Shown here: positions 19,367-29,925 of the stretch, one piece after another
How positions within the stretch are numbered: the first letter of the stretch is position 1
How the letters are laid out: every line of letters starts with the position of its first letter
Notes under the pieces: model-generated
What the model was told of the DNA's origin: nothing
The model's database searches: none
The model's input: the letters and a program-made list of their open reading frames with translations, nothing else
From: Gammaproteobacteria bacterium
GTDB lineage: Bacteria; Pseudomonadota; Gammaproteobacteria; Pseudomonadales; Porticoccaceae
Direction of reading: 5' to 3'
Assembly: GCA_003235325.1 (NCBI GenBank)
Contig: QJWQ01000092.1
Location: forward strand, 1-59,514
DNA: 59,514 nucleotides
Translations under genes and position numbers: made by a program

Positions 19367-20368
19367 GTGGCTGCTGTGGCAGACACCGGCGTCATCAACC
19401 CGCCGACCCTCACAGTCATCGGTACCGGCAAACTGGGAATCACGCTGCCTCGACTGATGGTTGACGCCGGTCAGGTTAGAGTCCGGCAGATATTCAACCC
19501 TAACCTTCAGAGCGCCCTCAAGGCGGCCCATTTTATTGGCGACGGCAGCACCGGTCCCGACCATGTCGTAACCGAATTAGACCATCTCGCCGCCGCCGAC
19601 CTGTGGTTGCTGGCCGTGCCTGACAGTCAGATCGAGCCGGTGGCCGCCGACCTGGGCGAGTTGGCTTTACCCTGGGACCGCAGTATGGTATTCCATTGCA
19701 GCGGTATTCTCGGCGCCCGGAGCCTGAAAGCACTGGCCACCCGGGGCGCCTGTACCGCCAGTGTTCACCCGGCACACAGTTTCGCCGATCCCCGTCGTTC
19801 CCTGTCGTCCTTTGCCGGCAGTTTCTGCAGCATCGAGGGTGACCCGAAGGCGATAGCCCTCCTGATAAACCTGTTTGAGGCGATCGGTGGCCGGGTTCTG
19901 ATTATCAACAGTGACGCCAAGCCCCTTTACCACGGGGCCATGACCGTCGCCTCCAACCACCTGGTGGCTCTACTGGAAAGCAGTCTGCGCCTGCTTGAAG
20001 CCGCCGGCATTGAACGCGACACCGGCCTGCAACTGATCGCGCCCCTGGTGCGACAGACCGCCGACAATGTTTTTGCAGCGGATACCACCGACGCCCTGAC
20101 CGGCCCCATCCTTCGCGGTGATGCCGACACCATTGACCAGCACCTGCAGTCGATCCGGACGGCGATACCCGAGATGTTGCCCGGCTATCAGGCCCTGGGT
20201 CTGATCACCTGCGATATCGCCACAGTTCGCCAGGCCAGGCAAGATACCGGCACGACTGAATCCGGGAGGCCACGGACCGGAAAGCCACTGCGGCAGCAGG
20301 AGAAACTGCAACAGGATATGATCAGGATCGAGGCTTTGCTTCGAGACAGCAGCATCGGCAGAGAATAG
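19367..20368 (+). CDS. Rossmann-fold protein with DUF2520 domain
   Basis: This 333-residue protein starts at GTG 19367. The N-terminal NAD(P)-binding domain is LTVIGTGKLGITLPRLM, followed by DLWLLAVPDSQIEPVAADL and VFHCSGILGARSLKALATRGA. The DUF2520 half contains ASVHPAHSFADP and a helical segment with YHGAMTVASNHLVALLES. It resembles pyrroline-5-carboxylate or ketopantoate reductases in plan; the substrate is unknown. It lies 8 bases after pdxJ in the same direction, so a vitamin-related reductase is a guess only. The last 35 residues are polar and may be unstructured. Confidence 0.8.
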   Translation: MAAVADTGVINPPTLTVIGTGKLGITLPRLMVDAGQVRVRQIFNPNLQSALKAAHFIGDGSTGPDHVVTELDHLAAADLWLLAVPDSQIEPVAADLGELALPWDRSMVFHCSGILGARSLKALATRGACTASVHPAHSFADPRRSLSSFAGSFCSIEGDPKAIALLINLFEAIGGRVLIINSDAKPLYHGAMTVASNHLVALLESSLRLLEAAGIERDTGLQLIAPLVRQTADNVFAADTTDALTGPILRGDADTIDQHLQSIRTAIPEMLPGYQALGLITCDIATVRQARQDTGTTESGRPRTGKPLRQQEKLQQDMIRIEALLRDSSIGRE

Positions 20369-20498
20369 CCGGTAGAAATCAGGCCGGTAAAGATACGTTA
20401 ATCTCATCCGAATTGTCCCGCAAACGGGTACAATCCCGCTTTTTACGGTAGGCTTTTCCCGCTGTTTCCGGCCCCGACCAAACCAGATAGCCAATCCC

Positions 20499-21932
20499 AT
20501 GCCATTGAACGAATTCACCATGAACGAACGTGACAAATCGATTTCCACTGAACAGAAAGCCCTGAGTATCAATCTCGACGAGCACAAATACGGCACCATT
20601 GTCGAAATCGGCGCCGGCCAGGAAGTCGCTCGCCAGTTTTTCAGTGCCGGCGCCGCGGCGGGCACCATTGCCAAGACCTCGTCCGCCTATGACATGCGTA
20701 TCAGCGATTCGATATACGGCAAGGCCGCGCGCTACGTCAGCCGGGAACGCCTGGGTCAGATGCTGACCCATGAATACGATTTGCTGATCGAGCGCCTGTC
20801 CGGCAAGAGATCCCGCAACACCACTTTTTTCAGTTTCGCCGATACCGTTACGGCAAAGAGTTTCAGGCAACAGAACGAGTGCCACGGCTGGATGGGGGTC
20901 ATGGTGCAGTTGTACCCCGGGGCACCAGCCAGTGAAATCGTGATGCATGTCCGAATGCTCGATGAGACCAACCGGCTACAGTCCGAGGCGCTGGGCATAC
21001 TCGGTGTCAACCTGCTCTACGGCGCCTTTTATTATCCCCAGCGACCGGAATGGATCATTGACAGCCTGCTGGACAACCTGGAACAGGATCGTCTTGAAGT
21101 TGACATGATCAACTTCAGTGGCCCCTATTTTGAAGAACTGGACAACCGCCTGATGAACCTGCACCTTGTCCGCAGCTGGTGCTGTCGGGCGGTCATGTTC
21201 AATGCCGAAGCCAGACCCGTGGTTCCGGGACAGGTACTGCGCAAGAAAAACACCCTGGTCATTCGCGGTTCCTACCGGCCGCCGACCAAAGTCCACGTGG
21301 ATATGTTCAATGCCGGGCTGCGCCAGTTCGTCGAAGTAGAGGGTATTGAAAGGGAAAATGTGTTGCTGGTGGCGGAAATCACCATGGCCGATATCAATGC
21401 CGACCAGAGCCGGGATGATGAAGCCTTTCTGAGCCGGATCGAGCTGCTGGCCAAGCTGGGTTACAGCGTCCTGGTTTCCGATTACCTGCGCTATTTTCGA
21501 CTGCGCTCATGGATTCGCCGCTACACCAGCAATACCCTGGGCATCGTTCTGGGGGTGCTTGATTTCGACCAGCTCTTTGACGAGAAGTACTACGAGGGCC
21601 TGGAGGGAGGCATTCTCGAGGCCATGGGCAAGCTGTTCTCTGACAACACCCATGTCTATGTCTACCCGGCCAGAATTGACGGCAAACTGATCACCCTGGA
21701 CAACGTCGAAGTCAGCGCCGACGAAAACCATCTGCTCAAGCACCTGATTCAGCACCGGGCCATGGTTCACGCCCAGTACTACAACGAGGAGCACCTGGAC
21801 ATCAGGCCGGGCAAAATACTCAGGGAAATTGCCCGAGGACGCGGCGACTGGGAACAGCAGTTACCGGAAGAAATAACCCGGGAAATTATCGATCGTCACC
21901 TGTGCGGATTTCCATCCAACGACCAGGAGTAA
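20499..21932 (+). CDS. large conserved protein of unknown function
   Basis: This 477-residue soluble protein has no signal peptide. Conserved blocks are ALSINLDEHKYGTIVEIGAG, QEVARQFFSAGAAAGTIAKT, SAYDMRISDSIYG, YVSRERLGQMLTHEYDLLI, FFSFADTV, ECHGWMGVMVQL, EALGILGVNLLYGAF and a middle region with FNAEARPVVPGQVLRKK. I recall this family from many databases under the labels nicotinate-nucleotide adenylyltransferase or TonB-dependent receptor, and neither is supported by anything visible here (no HxGH nucleotidyltransferase motif, no beta-barrel). A TACAAT at 20429-20434 may serve as -10. The ATG at 20520 is an alternative start. Confidence 0.75.
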   Translation: MPLNEFTMNERDKSISTEQKALSINLDEHKYGTIVEIGAGQEVARQFFSAGAAAGTIAKTSSAYDMRISDSIYGKAARYVSRERLGQMLTHEYDLLIERLSGKRSRNTTFFSFADTVTAKSFRQQNECHGWMGVMVQLYPGAPASEIVMHVRMLDETNRLQSEALGILGVNLLYGAFYYPQRPEWIIDSLLDNLEQDRLEVDMINFSGPYFEELDNRLMNLHLVRSWCCRAVMFNAEARPVVPGQVLRKKNTLVIRGSYRPPTKVHVDMFNAGLRQFVEVEGIERENVLLVAEITMADINADQSRDDEAFLSRIELLAKLGYSVLVSDYLRYFRLRSWIRRYTSNTLGIVLGVLDFDQLFDEKYYEGLEGGILEAMGKLFSDNTHVYVYPARIDGKLITLDNVEVSADENHLLKHLIQHRAMVHAQYYNEEHLDIRPGKILREIARGRGDWEQQLPEEITREIIDRHLCGFPSNDQE

Positions 21933-21998
21933 CAACACCGCCTGCCGCCATGTCGGGTTAGATACCACCTCACCATGCCAGCCGCGATTCGGCTCTTT

Positions 21999-22556
21999 CT
22001 AGAACGAGCTTCCCGGCTGCTCCAGAAACCTCTGCTCCTCCGGAGTCGATGGCCGGCCGAGAACCTGATTGCGGTGGGGATAGCGACCAAAACGGTCGAT
22101 GATGGCCTTGTGCCGCAACTCGAAGTTCAGGGAATACTCGAGACCCGGTTCCGAAAACAGTTGCACGGCCCGCCGGTGAATCAGCGATGATTCACTGTGC
22201 ATGAAGGGCATGTACAGGAATCCCCGTCTGTGCGGATGCAGATGCGCAGCAACACCGCTCGCCACAGCCTCCTGAGCCAGGCCGAGGGCCAGGGCGTCCT
22301 GGGCAAAAGCCCGGGCATCGCCCCGGAAAATATTGCGGGAAAACTGATCCAGCACAATGATCTCCGCCAGCCGCCCCTCCGGTGATGCGCGCCAGCCGTA
22401 GAGCTCGCAGCAGCTGGCCGCCCGGTGCAGGCTGGAAAAACGACGGCGTATCAGGTCGTCGAGGGCGGCATCTTTTTTGTACCAGTCGGCCGGCCTCAAC
22501 TGGTCGAACCAGAAACCCAGAACGACTGAAGCCTGCGGCCGGGATTCATCGTCCAT
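21999..22556 (-). CDS. DUF924 family protein
   Basis: This 185-residue protein starts at the ATG at 22556. It carries the family signature VLGFWFDQLRPADWYKKDAALDD, ILDQFSRNIFRGDARAFAQD (here IVLDQFSRN), GFLYMPFMHSES and GRYPHRNQVLGR near the end. DUF924 proteins have an all-helical, TPR-like fold and no established activity. The frame continues upstream to 22622 but that part is not conserved in character. The gene is probably transcribed alone; about 285 bases separate it from the next minus-strand gene. Confidence 0.88.
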   Translation of the reverse strand: MDDESRPQASVVLGFWFDQLRPADWYKKDAALDDLIRRRFSSLHRAASCCELYGWRASPEGRLAEIIVLDQFSRNIFRGDARAFAQDALALGLAQEAVASGVAAHLHPHRRGFLYMPFMHSESSLIHRRAVQLFSEPGLEYSLNFELRHKAIIDRFGRYPHRNQVLGRPSTPEEQRFLEQPGSSF

Positions 22557-22841
22557 TGCCGGGAGCCCGCCGTCGGCCATCGCAACCATCAACCCTGGGC
22601 AAATACCGGTCGAACCGGGCAAGGCCGGTGACCCGACCCGGTCCCGGGCCCAACAGAACTTGCCCTGCCGGGCTACGGGTCAGCAAAATACCATCCTCAA
22701 AGTACCTTCGTTCCCGGCCGGACAACGTACAGGGCAATTCTCTAATCGGTACTGGAGGGAATTTAGCAGTCCAGTGGCGATCCTTGCGTGCACTGGCAAC
22801 GACTGTTGTTGATTACCGGGTTTTGTTTACAGCCTTCTATA

Positions 22842-23147
22842 TTAAAGCGAGACGACGGAATTTTCTCCGGGACCGGAACCCGCCCGGTAGCTGTCGGCGG
22901 CCCAGTCGTTTTCCCATTTTTCGTTGTCGATCAGATAGCGAAACTCGTAATCACGCCCGGTTTCGAGGCTGACCTCCACCTTGAATTCACCGGTTTTGAG
23001 TTGTTTCATCGGCGTCGCCTGAGTGTCCCAGTTATTGAAATCCCCGACCAGAAAGACGGATTCGGATTCGGGCGCAGCCTCCTTGGGCAGGCGGAAGGTA
23101 CATTTGCAAATATTTTTGGATTTAAGAAATTTCTTGGTCAAGCTCAT
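22842..23147 (-). CDS. single-domain early-set / CBM48-type glycogen-binding protein
   Basis: This 101-residue protein is almost entirely one isoamylase N-terminal (E-set, AMPK-beta-like) domain: CTFRLPKEAA, VFLVGDFNNWDTQATPM, GEFKVEVSLETGRDYEFRYLID and WENDWAADSYR. In this family the GDFNNW and EFRYLID strands form a glucan-binding surface. The ATG at 23147 is preceded by AGGA eight bases away; the frame continues upstream without support. It follows fadD on the same strand, and no glycogen enzymes lie nearby. Its partner is unknown. Confidence 0.85.
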   Translation of the reverse strand: MSLTKKFLKSKNICKCTFRLPKEAAPESESVFLVGDFNNWDTQATPMKQLKTGEFKVEVSLETGRDYEFRYLIDNEKWENDWAADSYRAGSGPGENSVVSL

Positions 23148-23307
23148 GGGGGAGTCCTGGAATAATCTTCGAAATTGTGTGTTGAATGTGATCGTCCCGG
23201 CTGATGGGGTACCGGGAGAGTTTTCGCAGGGCGCAAGGATAAACCATCCTGTCAAGGAAAATCCAGACCGCAGGAACCCGTGCAACCCCATCTCCGGCAG
23301 GCGGTCA

Positions 23308-24903
23308 TCATTTGTCACGCAGTTCCTTTCTCAACACCTTGCCGACATTGGATTTGGGCAGGTCATCGGCAAATTCCACATATTTCGGCACCTTGTAGCC
23401 GGTGAGTTGCTGCCTGGCAAAATTGCGGACATCGGCTTCGGTCAGCGCGGAGTTGCTGCTGACCACGAACAATTTCACGGCCTCAACCGTCTCGGCGTCG
23501 GCGACACCGACGGCGGCACACTCGATGATGTCGGGATGCAGGCTGATGGCGTCCTCCACCTCATTGGGATAGACGTTGAAGCCGGAGACGATAATCATGT
23601 CCTTGATGCGGTCGACAATGCGCAAGTAACCATCGGCTTCCTGCACGGCGATATCGCCGGTACTGAACCAGCCGTCGGCGTCCACCACCTCTTTAGTTGC
23701 CTCGGGACGCTGCCAGTAACCCTGCATCACCTGAGGACCGCGCACCTGTAGTTCGCCCGGTTCTCCCGGCGACACCGGTTGTCCGTTACTGACCAGCCTG
23801 ACCTCGGTGTCCTCAAGTGGCTTGCCGATAGTGCCTACACGGGGCGCATCCACCGGGTTCAGAGCCACCACAGGACTGGTTTCAGTCAGGCCATAGCCTT
23901 CGACGATGCGGTTGCCGGTGACCTGTAACCACTTTTCCGCTGTATCCGAGGTCAGGGCCATGCCGCCGGACACAGTCAGTTTCAGGCTGCTGAAATCGAG
24001 CTTGTGGAATTCCTCGTTTCTGCAGAGGGCATTGAAAAGGGTGTTGAGTCCCATGAAAAGCGTAAAACGGTGCCGGCGCAGCTCCCGGACAAAACCCGGT
24101 ATGTCCCGGGGATTGGGAATCAGTAAAACGTTGGCGCCGCCCCTGATGCCCAGCAACATGCAGGCCAGACAGGCAAAAATGTGGTACAGCGGCAAGGGCG
24201 CCACCAGCACTTCCCGGCCGGGCAGCCAGATGGAACTCAGGGCTGCCATCACCTGCCGGAGATTGGCGACCAGATTGCCGTGACTGAGCATCGCGCCCTT
24301 GGCGACACCGGTGGTGCCGCCAGTGTACTGCAAAAAGGCCAGGTCACCGGCGACAATCCCGGGGGCATGGAAAACAGAACTGCCACGTCCCCGGGACATG
24401 GCCTGGCGAAAGCGAATGGCGCCTTCGGGCAAATGCCCCCGGCTTTTTCGATTGCGCCATCGCAGCAGACCATTGATCAGCCATCGCCTGGGTGCCGAAT
24501 GCAGGTCGGCCACCTCGGTGACGATCACGAACTCGATCCCGGCCTGCTTTTGCACCGCAGCGACTTTGCCCTGGAAATCCACCAGCACCAGCACGGCGCG
24601 CACCCCGGCATCGGCAAACTGGTGCAGCATTTCAGATTCGGTATAAAGGGGGTTGGTGTTTACCACCGCCAACCCGGCGCGAAGAGCACCGAAAACCGCC
24701 ACCGGAAACTGCAGAATGTTGGGCAGTTGTATCGCTATGCGGTCGCCCTTGACCAGTCCAAGCTGCTGCAGGAATCGGGCGAATTCACTGACTGCAAGTT
24801 CGAGTTCGGAAAAACGGATGCTCTGGCCAAGACAGGAAAAAGCCGGTTCTTCGGCATAATCGCGACAGGCCTGGTCAAAAATCTGAATCAGTGTCTGGTT
24901 CAT
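23308..24903 (-). CDS. fadD: long-chain fatty acid-CoA ligase
   Basis: This AMP-forming ligase activates long-chain fatty acids to acyl-CoA at the inner membrane for beta-oxidation or phospholipid use. Its 531 residues include the P-loop-like motif LQYTGGTTGVAKGAMLSHGN, VEGYGLTETSPVVALNP, DGWFSTGDIAV, RIVDRIKDMIIVSGFNVYPNEVE and the closing SNVGKVLRKELR with the catalytic lysine. It is about 30 residues shorter than E. coli FadD, mainly at the N-terminus. The ATG at 24903 (MNQTLIQIFDQACRDY) was chosen because a strong promoter lies just upstream, inside the longer reading frame. Confidence 0.92.
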   Translation of the reverse strand: MNQTLIQIFDQACRDYAEEPAFSCLGQSIRFSELELAVSEFARFLQQLGLVKGDRIAIQLPNILQFPVAVFGALRAGLAVVNTNPLYTESEMLHQFADAGVRAVLVLVDFQGKVAAVQKQAGIEFVIVTEVADLHSAPRRWLINGLLRWRNRKSRGHLPEGAIRFRQAMSRGRGSSVFHAPGIVAGDLAFLQYTGGTTGVAKGAMLSHGNLVANLRQVMAALSSIWLPGREVLVAPLPLYHIFACLACMLLGIRGGANVLLIPNPRDIPGFVRELRRHRFTLFMGLNTLFNALCRNEEFHKLDFSSLKLTVSGGMALTSDTAEKWLQVTGNRIVEGYGLTETSPVVALNPVDAPRVGTIGKPLEDTEVRLVSNGQPVSPGEPGELQVRGPQVMQGYWQRPEATKEVVDADGWFSTGDIAVQEADGYLRIVDRIKDMIIVSGFNVYPNEVEDAISLHPDIIECAAVGVADAETVEAVKLFVVSSNSALTEADVRNFARQQLTGYKVPKYVEFADDLPKSNVGKVLRKELRDK

Positions 24904-24936
24904 GGATGCTATAGTCAGGTTCCGAACAAGCGAGCC

Positions 24937-24965
24937 TTTATAATGGTTTAAGGGAGAACTGTCTA
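24937..24965 (-). promoter_or_regulatory. sigma-70 promoter of fadD
   Basis: On the minus strand TAGACA (24965-24960) and TATAAA (24942-24937) are separated by 17 bases, each with five of six consensus bases. It is among the strongest promoter matches in the window and sits about 35 bases before the fadD ATG. I found no clear FadR or PsrA operator next to it. The 261-base gap to yaiI holds no gene that I can see. Confidence 0.65.
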
Positions 24966-25164
24966 CCAAGTGGTCTGTTCGAATCCGGTTGCGCCAATGG
25001 TTACCACTGCCATTCGTGACTGCCGTTTCCCCGGGCATTCCTGCTGTCAGCAGCACCATCCTGAAACCAGTGCGAATACGGAATCCTGGCCGGAATACAG
25101 GGTTTAGGCTGATGCAGATCACCCCGATGACCGACCTTCGTCACCCTGAGCTATTGGAGCAATC

Positions 25165-25620
25165 ATGCAGATCTGGGTAGATGCGGATGCCTGCCCCCGG
25201 GCGATAAAGGATATCCTTTACCGGGTTGCCACTCGCCGGGGCATCGCCGTGACCCTGGTGGCCAACCAGCACCTGCAGGTGCCCTCTTCACCGCTTATCC
25301 GGTCGGTTCAGGTGCCATCCGGCTTTGATGTTGCCGATAATTATATCGTCCGACAGCTTCAGGCCGGCGACCTGGTGATTACCGCCGATATCCCGCTGGC
25401 GGCTGAAGTGATCCAGGGCAAGGCCGAGGCTATCAATCCCCGGGGCGAACTCTACACCCGGGAAAATATTAGACAGCGACTGGCCATGCGGGATTTTATG
25501 GAACAACTGCGCAATAGCGGCGAAGTGAGCGGCGGCCCCCAGGCCTTCAGCCAGTCCGACCGCCAGCAGTTTGCCAATGCCCTTGACCGCTGGCTGGCCA
25601 GAAACACCAGGACCGGATGA
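25165..25620 (+). CDS. yaiI: YaiI/DUF188 (UPF0178) family protein
   Basis: This 151-residue protein of the UPF0178 family has a PIN-like fold. It starts [20 protein letters not shown] and contains [41 protein letters not shown] and [10 protein letters not shown]. Conserved acidic residues suggest a metal-dependent nuclease-like site, but no activity is established. The start is supported by TTGGAG six bases before the ATG. It is complete and reads towards the helicase gene. Confidence 0.9.
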   Translation: MQIWVDADACPRAIKDILYRVATRRGIAVTLVANQHLQVPSSPLIRSVQVPSGFDVADNYIVRQLQAGDLVITADIPLAAEVIQGKAEAINPRGELYTRENIRQRLAMRDFMEQLRNSGEVSGGPQAFSQSDRQQFANALDRWLARNTRTG

Positions 25621-25668
25621 CAGCCGCCCGCCAGAGACTCGCCTGTATCTATGTGCCCCGGATTTGCG

Positions 25669-25674
25669 TATAAT
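25669..25674 (+). promoter_or_regulatory. perfect -10 box (TATAAT) before deaD
   Basis: The sequence TTGCGTATAATTCCCGCCC contains a perfect TATAAT. No good -35 lies at 16-18 bases (best is TATCTA). It would give the helicase a leader of about 75 bases, in keeping with the long leaders usual for cold-shock helicase genes. Confidence 0.5.
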
Positions 25675-25753
25675 TCCCGCCCTTTTATTGCACGCCTGCG
25701 CGCAACAATGCCAGCGACTGCATTTGCCCGCGCACACTCAGGTTTTTCACTCC

Positions 25754-27574
25754 ATGTCAGCTCCCGATTTCGCCTCTCTCGGTGTAACCGCCAGGTTGCT
25801 CGATGCACTTCAGTCCCTGGGTTATGAACAGCCCACGCCGATCCAGGCCCAGAGTATTCCACTGTTACTCGAGGGCAAGAATCTGCTGGGCACGGCCCAG
25901 ACCGGCACCGGCAAAACTGCCGCTTTTGCCCTGCCCCTGTTGAGCCGGCTCGATCCCGCCCAGCGAACACCGCAAATTCTGGTGTTGACCCCCACCAGGG
26001 AACTGGCAATCCAGGTGGCTGAAGCGTTTCAGGGTTACGCCCGTTTTATGAAGGATTTTCACGTGCTGCCCATCTATGGCGGCCAGGACATGCTGTCGCA
26101 GTTGAAGGCCCTGAAGCGGGGCATCCAGGTTGTGGTGGGCACCCCGGGCAGAATTCTGGATCACCTCCGACGGCGCAGCCTCAATTTGAGTGAGCTCAGG
26201 GCAGTGGTCCTGGACGAGGCCGATGAAATGCTGAGAATGGGCTTTATCGACGACGTCGAAACCATTCTTGCCGAAACCCCGGCAACCACCCAGAGGGCAC
26301 TGTTTTCCGCCACCATGCCGCCGGCCATACGGCGCATTGTCGGCAATTACCTGGGGGATGCGTCCGAGGTCAAAATCGAGAACAAAACCCGCACGGTGGA
26401 ACGAATCAACCAGGTCTACCTGATGGTCAACAGCCGCCACAAGCTGGACGCCCTGACCCGCATCCTGGAGGTAGAGAATTTCGATGGCATGATCATTTTT
26501 GTTCGCACCAAGTCCGCCACCGTCGAACTGGCCGAACGCCTGGAAGCCAGGGGATTCGCCGCCAGCGCCCTCAACGGCGATCTCAACCAGCAACTGCGGG
26601 AGCGCACCATCGACCGTCTCAAGAAGGGCACGCTGGATATCCTGGTGGCCACAGACGTCGCAGCCCGGGGCCTGGACGTGGATCGCATCAGCCACGTTAT
26701 CAACTATGACATCCCCTACGACAACGAATCCTACGTGCACCGCATCGGCAGAACCGGTCGCGCCGGACGCGAGGGCAAGGCCATCCTGTTTGTTACCGAT
26801 AAGGAACGGCGTCTGCTCAGGTCCATCGAAAGCACTACCCGCCAGCCGATCACGCCGATGTCACTGCCCACCGGGCAGCAGGTCAGTGATCAGCGCATTC
26901 AGGACTTCCAGCAGCGCATTGTCAAAAACCTGAACGCTGAAGGCCTGGAGAAATTTCGCGACCTGCTGCGGGCGATGGCCCGGGAACAGGATATCGATAT
27001 TGCCGACATTGCCGCTTCACTGGCCATGCAGGCGCAACTGGAGAGACCCCTGTTTCCAAAACTGGCAGAAATCCGCAGCCCGGTAGCGGCTCCGGAACGA
27101 AAACCACGCCCACCTGTGCGGGAGCCGGAAGTGGCGGTCGGCAAGCGCGAACCGCGTAAACGGCCGCCGGCTCACAGTGATTTCCCGGAACTGAAAATGG
27201 AACGCTTTCGCATCGAGGCGGGGCGCAACCAGGGCGTGCAGCCAAAGGATATTGTCGGCGCCATTGCCAATGAGGCCGATATAGAGAGCCAGTATATCGG
27301 CCGCATCAGTCTGCACGACGATTACAGCACCGTGGATCTGCCCGAAGGCATGCCCAGAGACCTGTTTGAGCACCTGAAAAAGGTCCGGGTCTGCCAGCAC
27401 CCGATGAATTTGCGCCGAATTGACATCACCGAAAATGTCGGGATACCAGGTGAAGGCGATAAACCGCCCAGACGCAAATTCACCGGGCCTGAGGCATCAA
27501 ACCGAAAGTCTGCCCGATCCGGCCCGAGAAAGCGTAAGGCGGAATCAAACGCCGGGAAACACCCGCGTCGATAG
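25754..27574 (+). CDS. deaD: DEAD-box ATP-dependent RNA helicase DeaD/CsdA
   Basis: This cold-shock and ribosome-assembly RNA helicase has 606 residues from the ATG at 25754 ([16 protein letters not shown]). Motifs in order are the Q-motif [24 protein letters not shown] (I), PTRELAIQV (Ia), DEAD in [12 protein letters not shown] (III), [16 protein letters not shown] and [10 protein letters not shown] (VI). After a basic linker, residues about 480-560 form a DbpA-type RNA-binding domain ([24 protein letters not shown] is its first strand region, quoted in part). The tail is Arg/Lys/Pro-rich. The frame extends upstream over the yaiI 3' end, but the promoter at 25669 and homology favour 25754. 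Confidence 0.95.
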   Translation: MSAPDFASLGVTARLLDALQSLGYEQPTPIQAQSIPLLLEGKNLLGTAQTGTGKTAAFALPLLSRLDPAQRTPQILVLTPTRELAIQVAEAFQGYARFMKDFHVLPIYGGQDMLSQLKALKRGIQVVVGTPGRILDHLRRRSLNLSELRAVVLDEADEMLRMGFIDDVETILAETPATTQRALFSATMPPAIRRIVGNYLGDASEVKIENKTRTVERINQVYLMVNSRHKLDALTRILEVENFDGMIIFVRTKSATVELAERLEARGFAASALNGDLNQQLRERTIDRLKKGTLDILVATDVAARGLDVDRISHVINYDIPYDNESYVHRIGRTGRAGREGKAILFVTDKERRLLRSIESTTRQPITPMSLPTGQQVSDQRIQDFQQRIVKNLNAEGLEKFRDLLRAMAREQDIDIADIAASLAMQAQLERPLFPKLAEIRSPVAAPERKPRPPVREPEVAVGKREPRKRPPAHSDFPELKMERFRIEAGRNQGVQPKDIVGAIANEADIESQYIGRISLHDDYSTVDLPEGMPRDLFEHLKKVRVCQHPMNLRRIDITENVGIPGEGDKPPRRKFTGPEASNRKSARSGPRKRKAESNAGKHPRR

Positions 27575-27639
27575 TACCGGAGACAATCCATCCGGCAACT
27601 CTGATCACGGCAACCACTCTCCCCTCATCGGCATATCCC

Positions 27640-29925
27640 ATGGCAACAGCGACTCCGCTTTTTGACTATTCGAGGTACTGGGCCGAGTGCTACGGCATCG
27701 CCCCGTTCCTGCCCACCAGTCGCAGGGAAATGGACGACCTGGGCTGGGACAGTTGCGACATCATCATTGTCTCCGGCGATGCCTACGTCGATCACCCCAG
27801 CTTTGGTATGGCAGTTATTGGTCGGGTGCTGGAGGCCCAGGGATTTCGGGTGGGTATCATTCCCCAACCGGACTGGACCTCCAAGGCGGCATTTCAGCAA
27901 CTGGGCAAACCAAACCTGTATTTCGGCATCACTGCGGGCAACATGGATTCCATGATCAACCGCTATACCGCCGATCTGAAGATTCGTAAGGACGATGCCT
28001 ACACGCCGGGCAATATCGGCGGCAAGCGCCCGGACCGGGCGGTGACCGTCTACGCCCAGCGCTGCCGGGAAGCCTATCGGGGCGTGCCGGTGGTCATCGG
28101 CGGCATCGAAGCCAGTCTGCGCCGTATCAGCCATTACGATTACTGGAGCGATACCGTCAAGCGTTCCGTGTTGCTGGACGCCAAGGCCGATATGCTGCTC
28201 TATGGCAATGCCGAGCGGGCCATTGTCGAATTGTCCCACCGCCTCGCCCGGGGCGAGACTATCGACAGCCTCCGGGACATTCGTGGCACGGCTTTTGTTC
28301 GCAAGACCTTGCCGCCCGGCTGGTTGCAGGTGGATTCCACCGCAGTCGATCGCCCCGGCACCGTGGAGCCGATTCCGGACCCCTATCTGGACACCTCTGC
28401 CGGCGACGCCAACTGCAGTTCAGCCAGCGACGCCGAAGCGCCCCGGGTTGAGGAGTACCGGCCGGTGCAACTCCTTGACCTGTCTGCAGAAAAAAAGCTG
28501 CGCCAGCAGAAACGCCAGTATGGCGACAAGACCTTTATTCGATTGCCCTCTTTTGAACAGGTCAGGGATGACCCGGTGCTCTACGCCCATGCCTCTCGCG
28601 TGCTGCACCTGGAAACCAATCCGGGCAACGCCAAGCCCCTGGTGCAACGACACGGCAACCGGGATGTCTGGTTGAACCCGCCCCCGATCCCTCTCACCAC
28701 GGATGAAATGGACTGGGTCTTCGAACAACCCTATGCCCGTGCGCCACACCCTCGTTATGGTGAGGCAAAAATTCCCGCCTGGGACATGATCCGTTTTTCC
28801 GTCAATATCATGCGTGGCTGTTTTGGCGGTTGTACTTTCTGTTCCATCACCGAGCACGAGGGTCGCATCATCCAGAGTCGCTCCGAGGACTCTATCGTAC
28901 GAGAGGTGGAAGCCATTCGCGACAAAACCCCGGGCTTTACCGGTGTCATTTCCGACCTGGGTGGGCCCACGGCCAACATGTGGCGCCTGGCCTGCAAGAG
29001 CCAGGAGATCGAACAGAGTTGCAAGCGACTATCCTGCGTCTATCCCGGTATTTGCAAAAATCTGGATACAGACCAGACCCCGCTGATCAACCTCTATCGG
29101 CGAACCCGCAATATAACCGGGATAAAGAAAGTGCTGATCGCCTCCGGCCTGCGTTATGACCTGGCGGTGGAGACTCCCGACTATGTCAGGGAACTGGTCA
29201 GCCACCATGTGGGCGGGTACCTGAAAATTGCGCCGGAGCACACCGAACAGGGCCCACTGTCAAAGATGATGAAACCCGGTATGGGCAGCTACGATCGCTT
29301 CAAGGCCATGTTCGAACAGTACAGTCGCGAAGCCGGGAAAAAGCAGTACCTGATTCCCTACTTTATTGCCGCCCACCCGGGAACCAGCATCGAGGATATG
29401 GTTAACCTGGCATTGTGGTTAAAACAGAACGGCTTCCGAGCCGATCAGGTGCAGACCTTCTATCCCTCGCCCATGGCTATCGCCACTGCCATGTACCGGA
29501 CCGGCAAAAATCCCCTGCGACGGGTTTCCCGCAAGCAGGGTGAAGTGGTGGAGACGGCCAAAGGCCTTAGAGCCCGGCGACTGCACAAGGCCTTTTTACG
29601 CTACCACGACCCGGACAACTGGCCGCTGTTGCGGGAAGCGTTGCAACAACTGGGCCGCGACGATTTGATCGGCAATGGCAAACAACAATTGATTCCCCGT
29701 TTTCAGCCACGAAGCCAGGGGTTGAAGGCCGAACCCGGCAAACCTTTTCTGACCCGCCATACCGGCCTGCCCCCCATGCCAACCGACGTGGGTTCAAAAA
29801 AAAGCCCGACTGGACCCGGACGGACCAGCGCTGCTGGACCTGGTAAAAAGCCGTCGGGCACAAGGCAAGTCATTGGCCGAAAACCCGCCGGTCCTCGCTC
29901 CGGATCAAGGCGTGGCCCGCGCTAG
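27640..29925 (+). CDS. YgiQ family radical SAM protein
   Basis: This large radical SAM enzyme of the UPF0313/YgiQ family has 761 residues. The N-terminal region reads [16 protein letters not shown] and [19 protein letters not shown], like a B12-binding-type domain. The iron-sulfur cluster motif CxxxCxxC is in [18 protein letters not shown] around residue 395. Further marks are [15 protein letters not shown] before it, and [10 protein letters not shown] and [18 protein letters not shown] after it. The reaction is unknown. The C-terminus (about 70 residues) is rich in Lys, Gly, Pro and Arg and probably disordered. It starts 65 bases after deaD. Confidence 0.92.
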   Translation: MATATPLFDYSRYWAECYGIAPFLPTSRREMDDLGWDSCDIIIVSGDAYVDHPSFGMAVIGRVLEAQGFRVGIIPQPDWTSKAAFQQLGKPNLYFGITAGNMDSMINRYTADLKIRKDDAYTPGNIGGKRPDRAVTVYAQRCREAYRGVPVVIGGIEASLRRISHYDYWSDTVKRSVLLDAKADMLLYGNAERAIVELSHRLARGETIDSLRDIRGTAFVRKTLPPGWLQVDSTAVDRPGTVEPIPDPYLDTSAGDANCSSASDAEAPRVEEYRPVQLLDLSAEKKLRQQKRQYGDKTFIRLPSFEQVRDDPVLYAHASRVLHLETNPGNAKPLVQRHGNRDVWLNPPPIPLTTDEMDWVFEQPYARAPHPRYGEAKIPAWDMIRFSVNIMRGCFGGCTFCSITEHEGRIIQSRSEDSIVREVEAIRDKTPGFTGVISDLGGPTANMWRLACKSQEIEQSCKRLSCVYPGICKNLDTDQTPLINLYRRTRNITGIKKVLIASGLRYDLAVETPDYVRELVSHHVGGYLKIAPEHTEQGPLSKMMKPGMGSYDRFKAMFEQYSREAGKKQYLIPYFIAAHPGTSIEDMVNLALWLKQNGFRADQVQTFYPSPMAIATAMYRTGKNPLRRVSRKQGEVVETAKGLRARRLHKAFLRYHDPDNWPLLREALQQLGRDDLIGNGKQQLIPRFQPRSQGLKAEPGKPFLTRHTGLPPMPTDVGSKKSPTGPGRTSAAGPGKKPSGTRQVIGRKPAGPRSGSRRGPR

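Noticed and set aside
25571-25753. N-terminal extension of the DeaD helicase
   Set aside because: It overlaps the yaiI 3' end and a perfect -10 box at 25669, and the family starts at [10 protein letters not shown].
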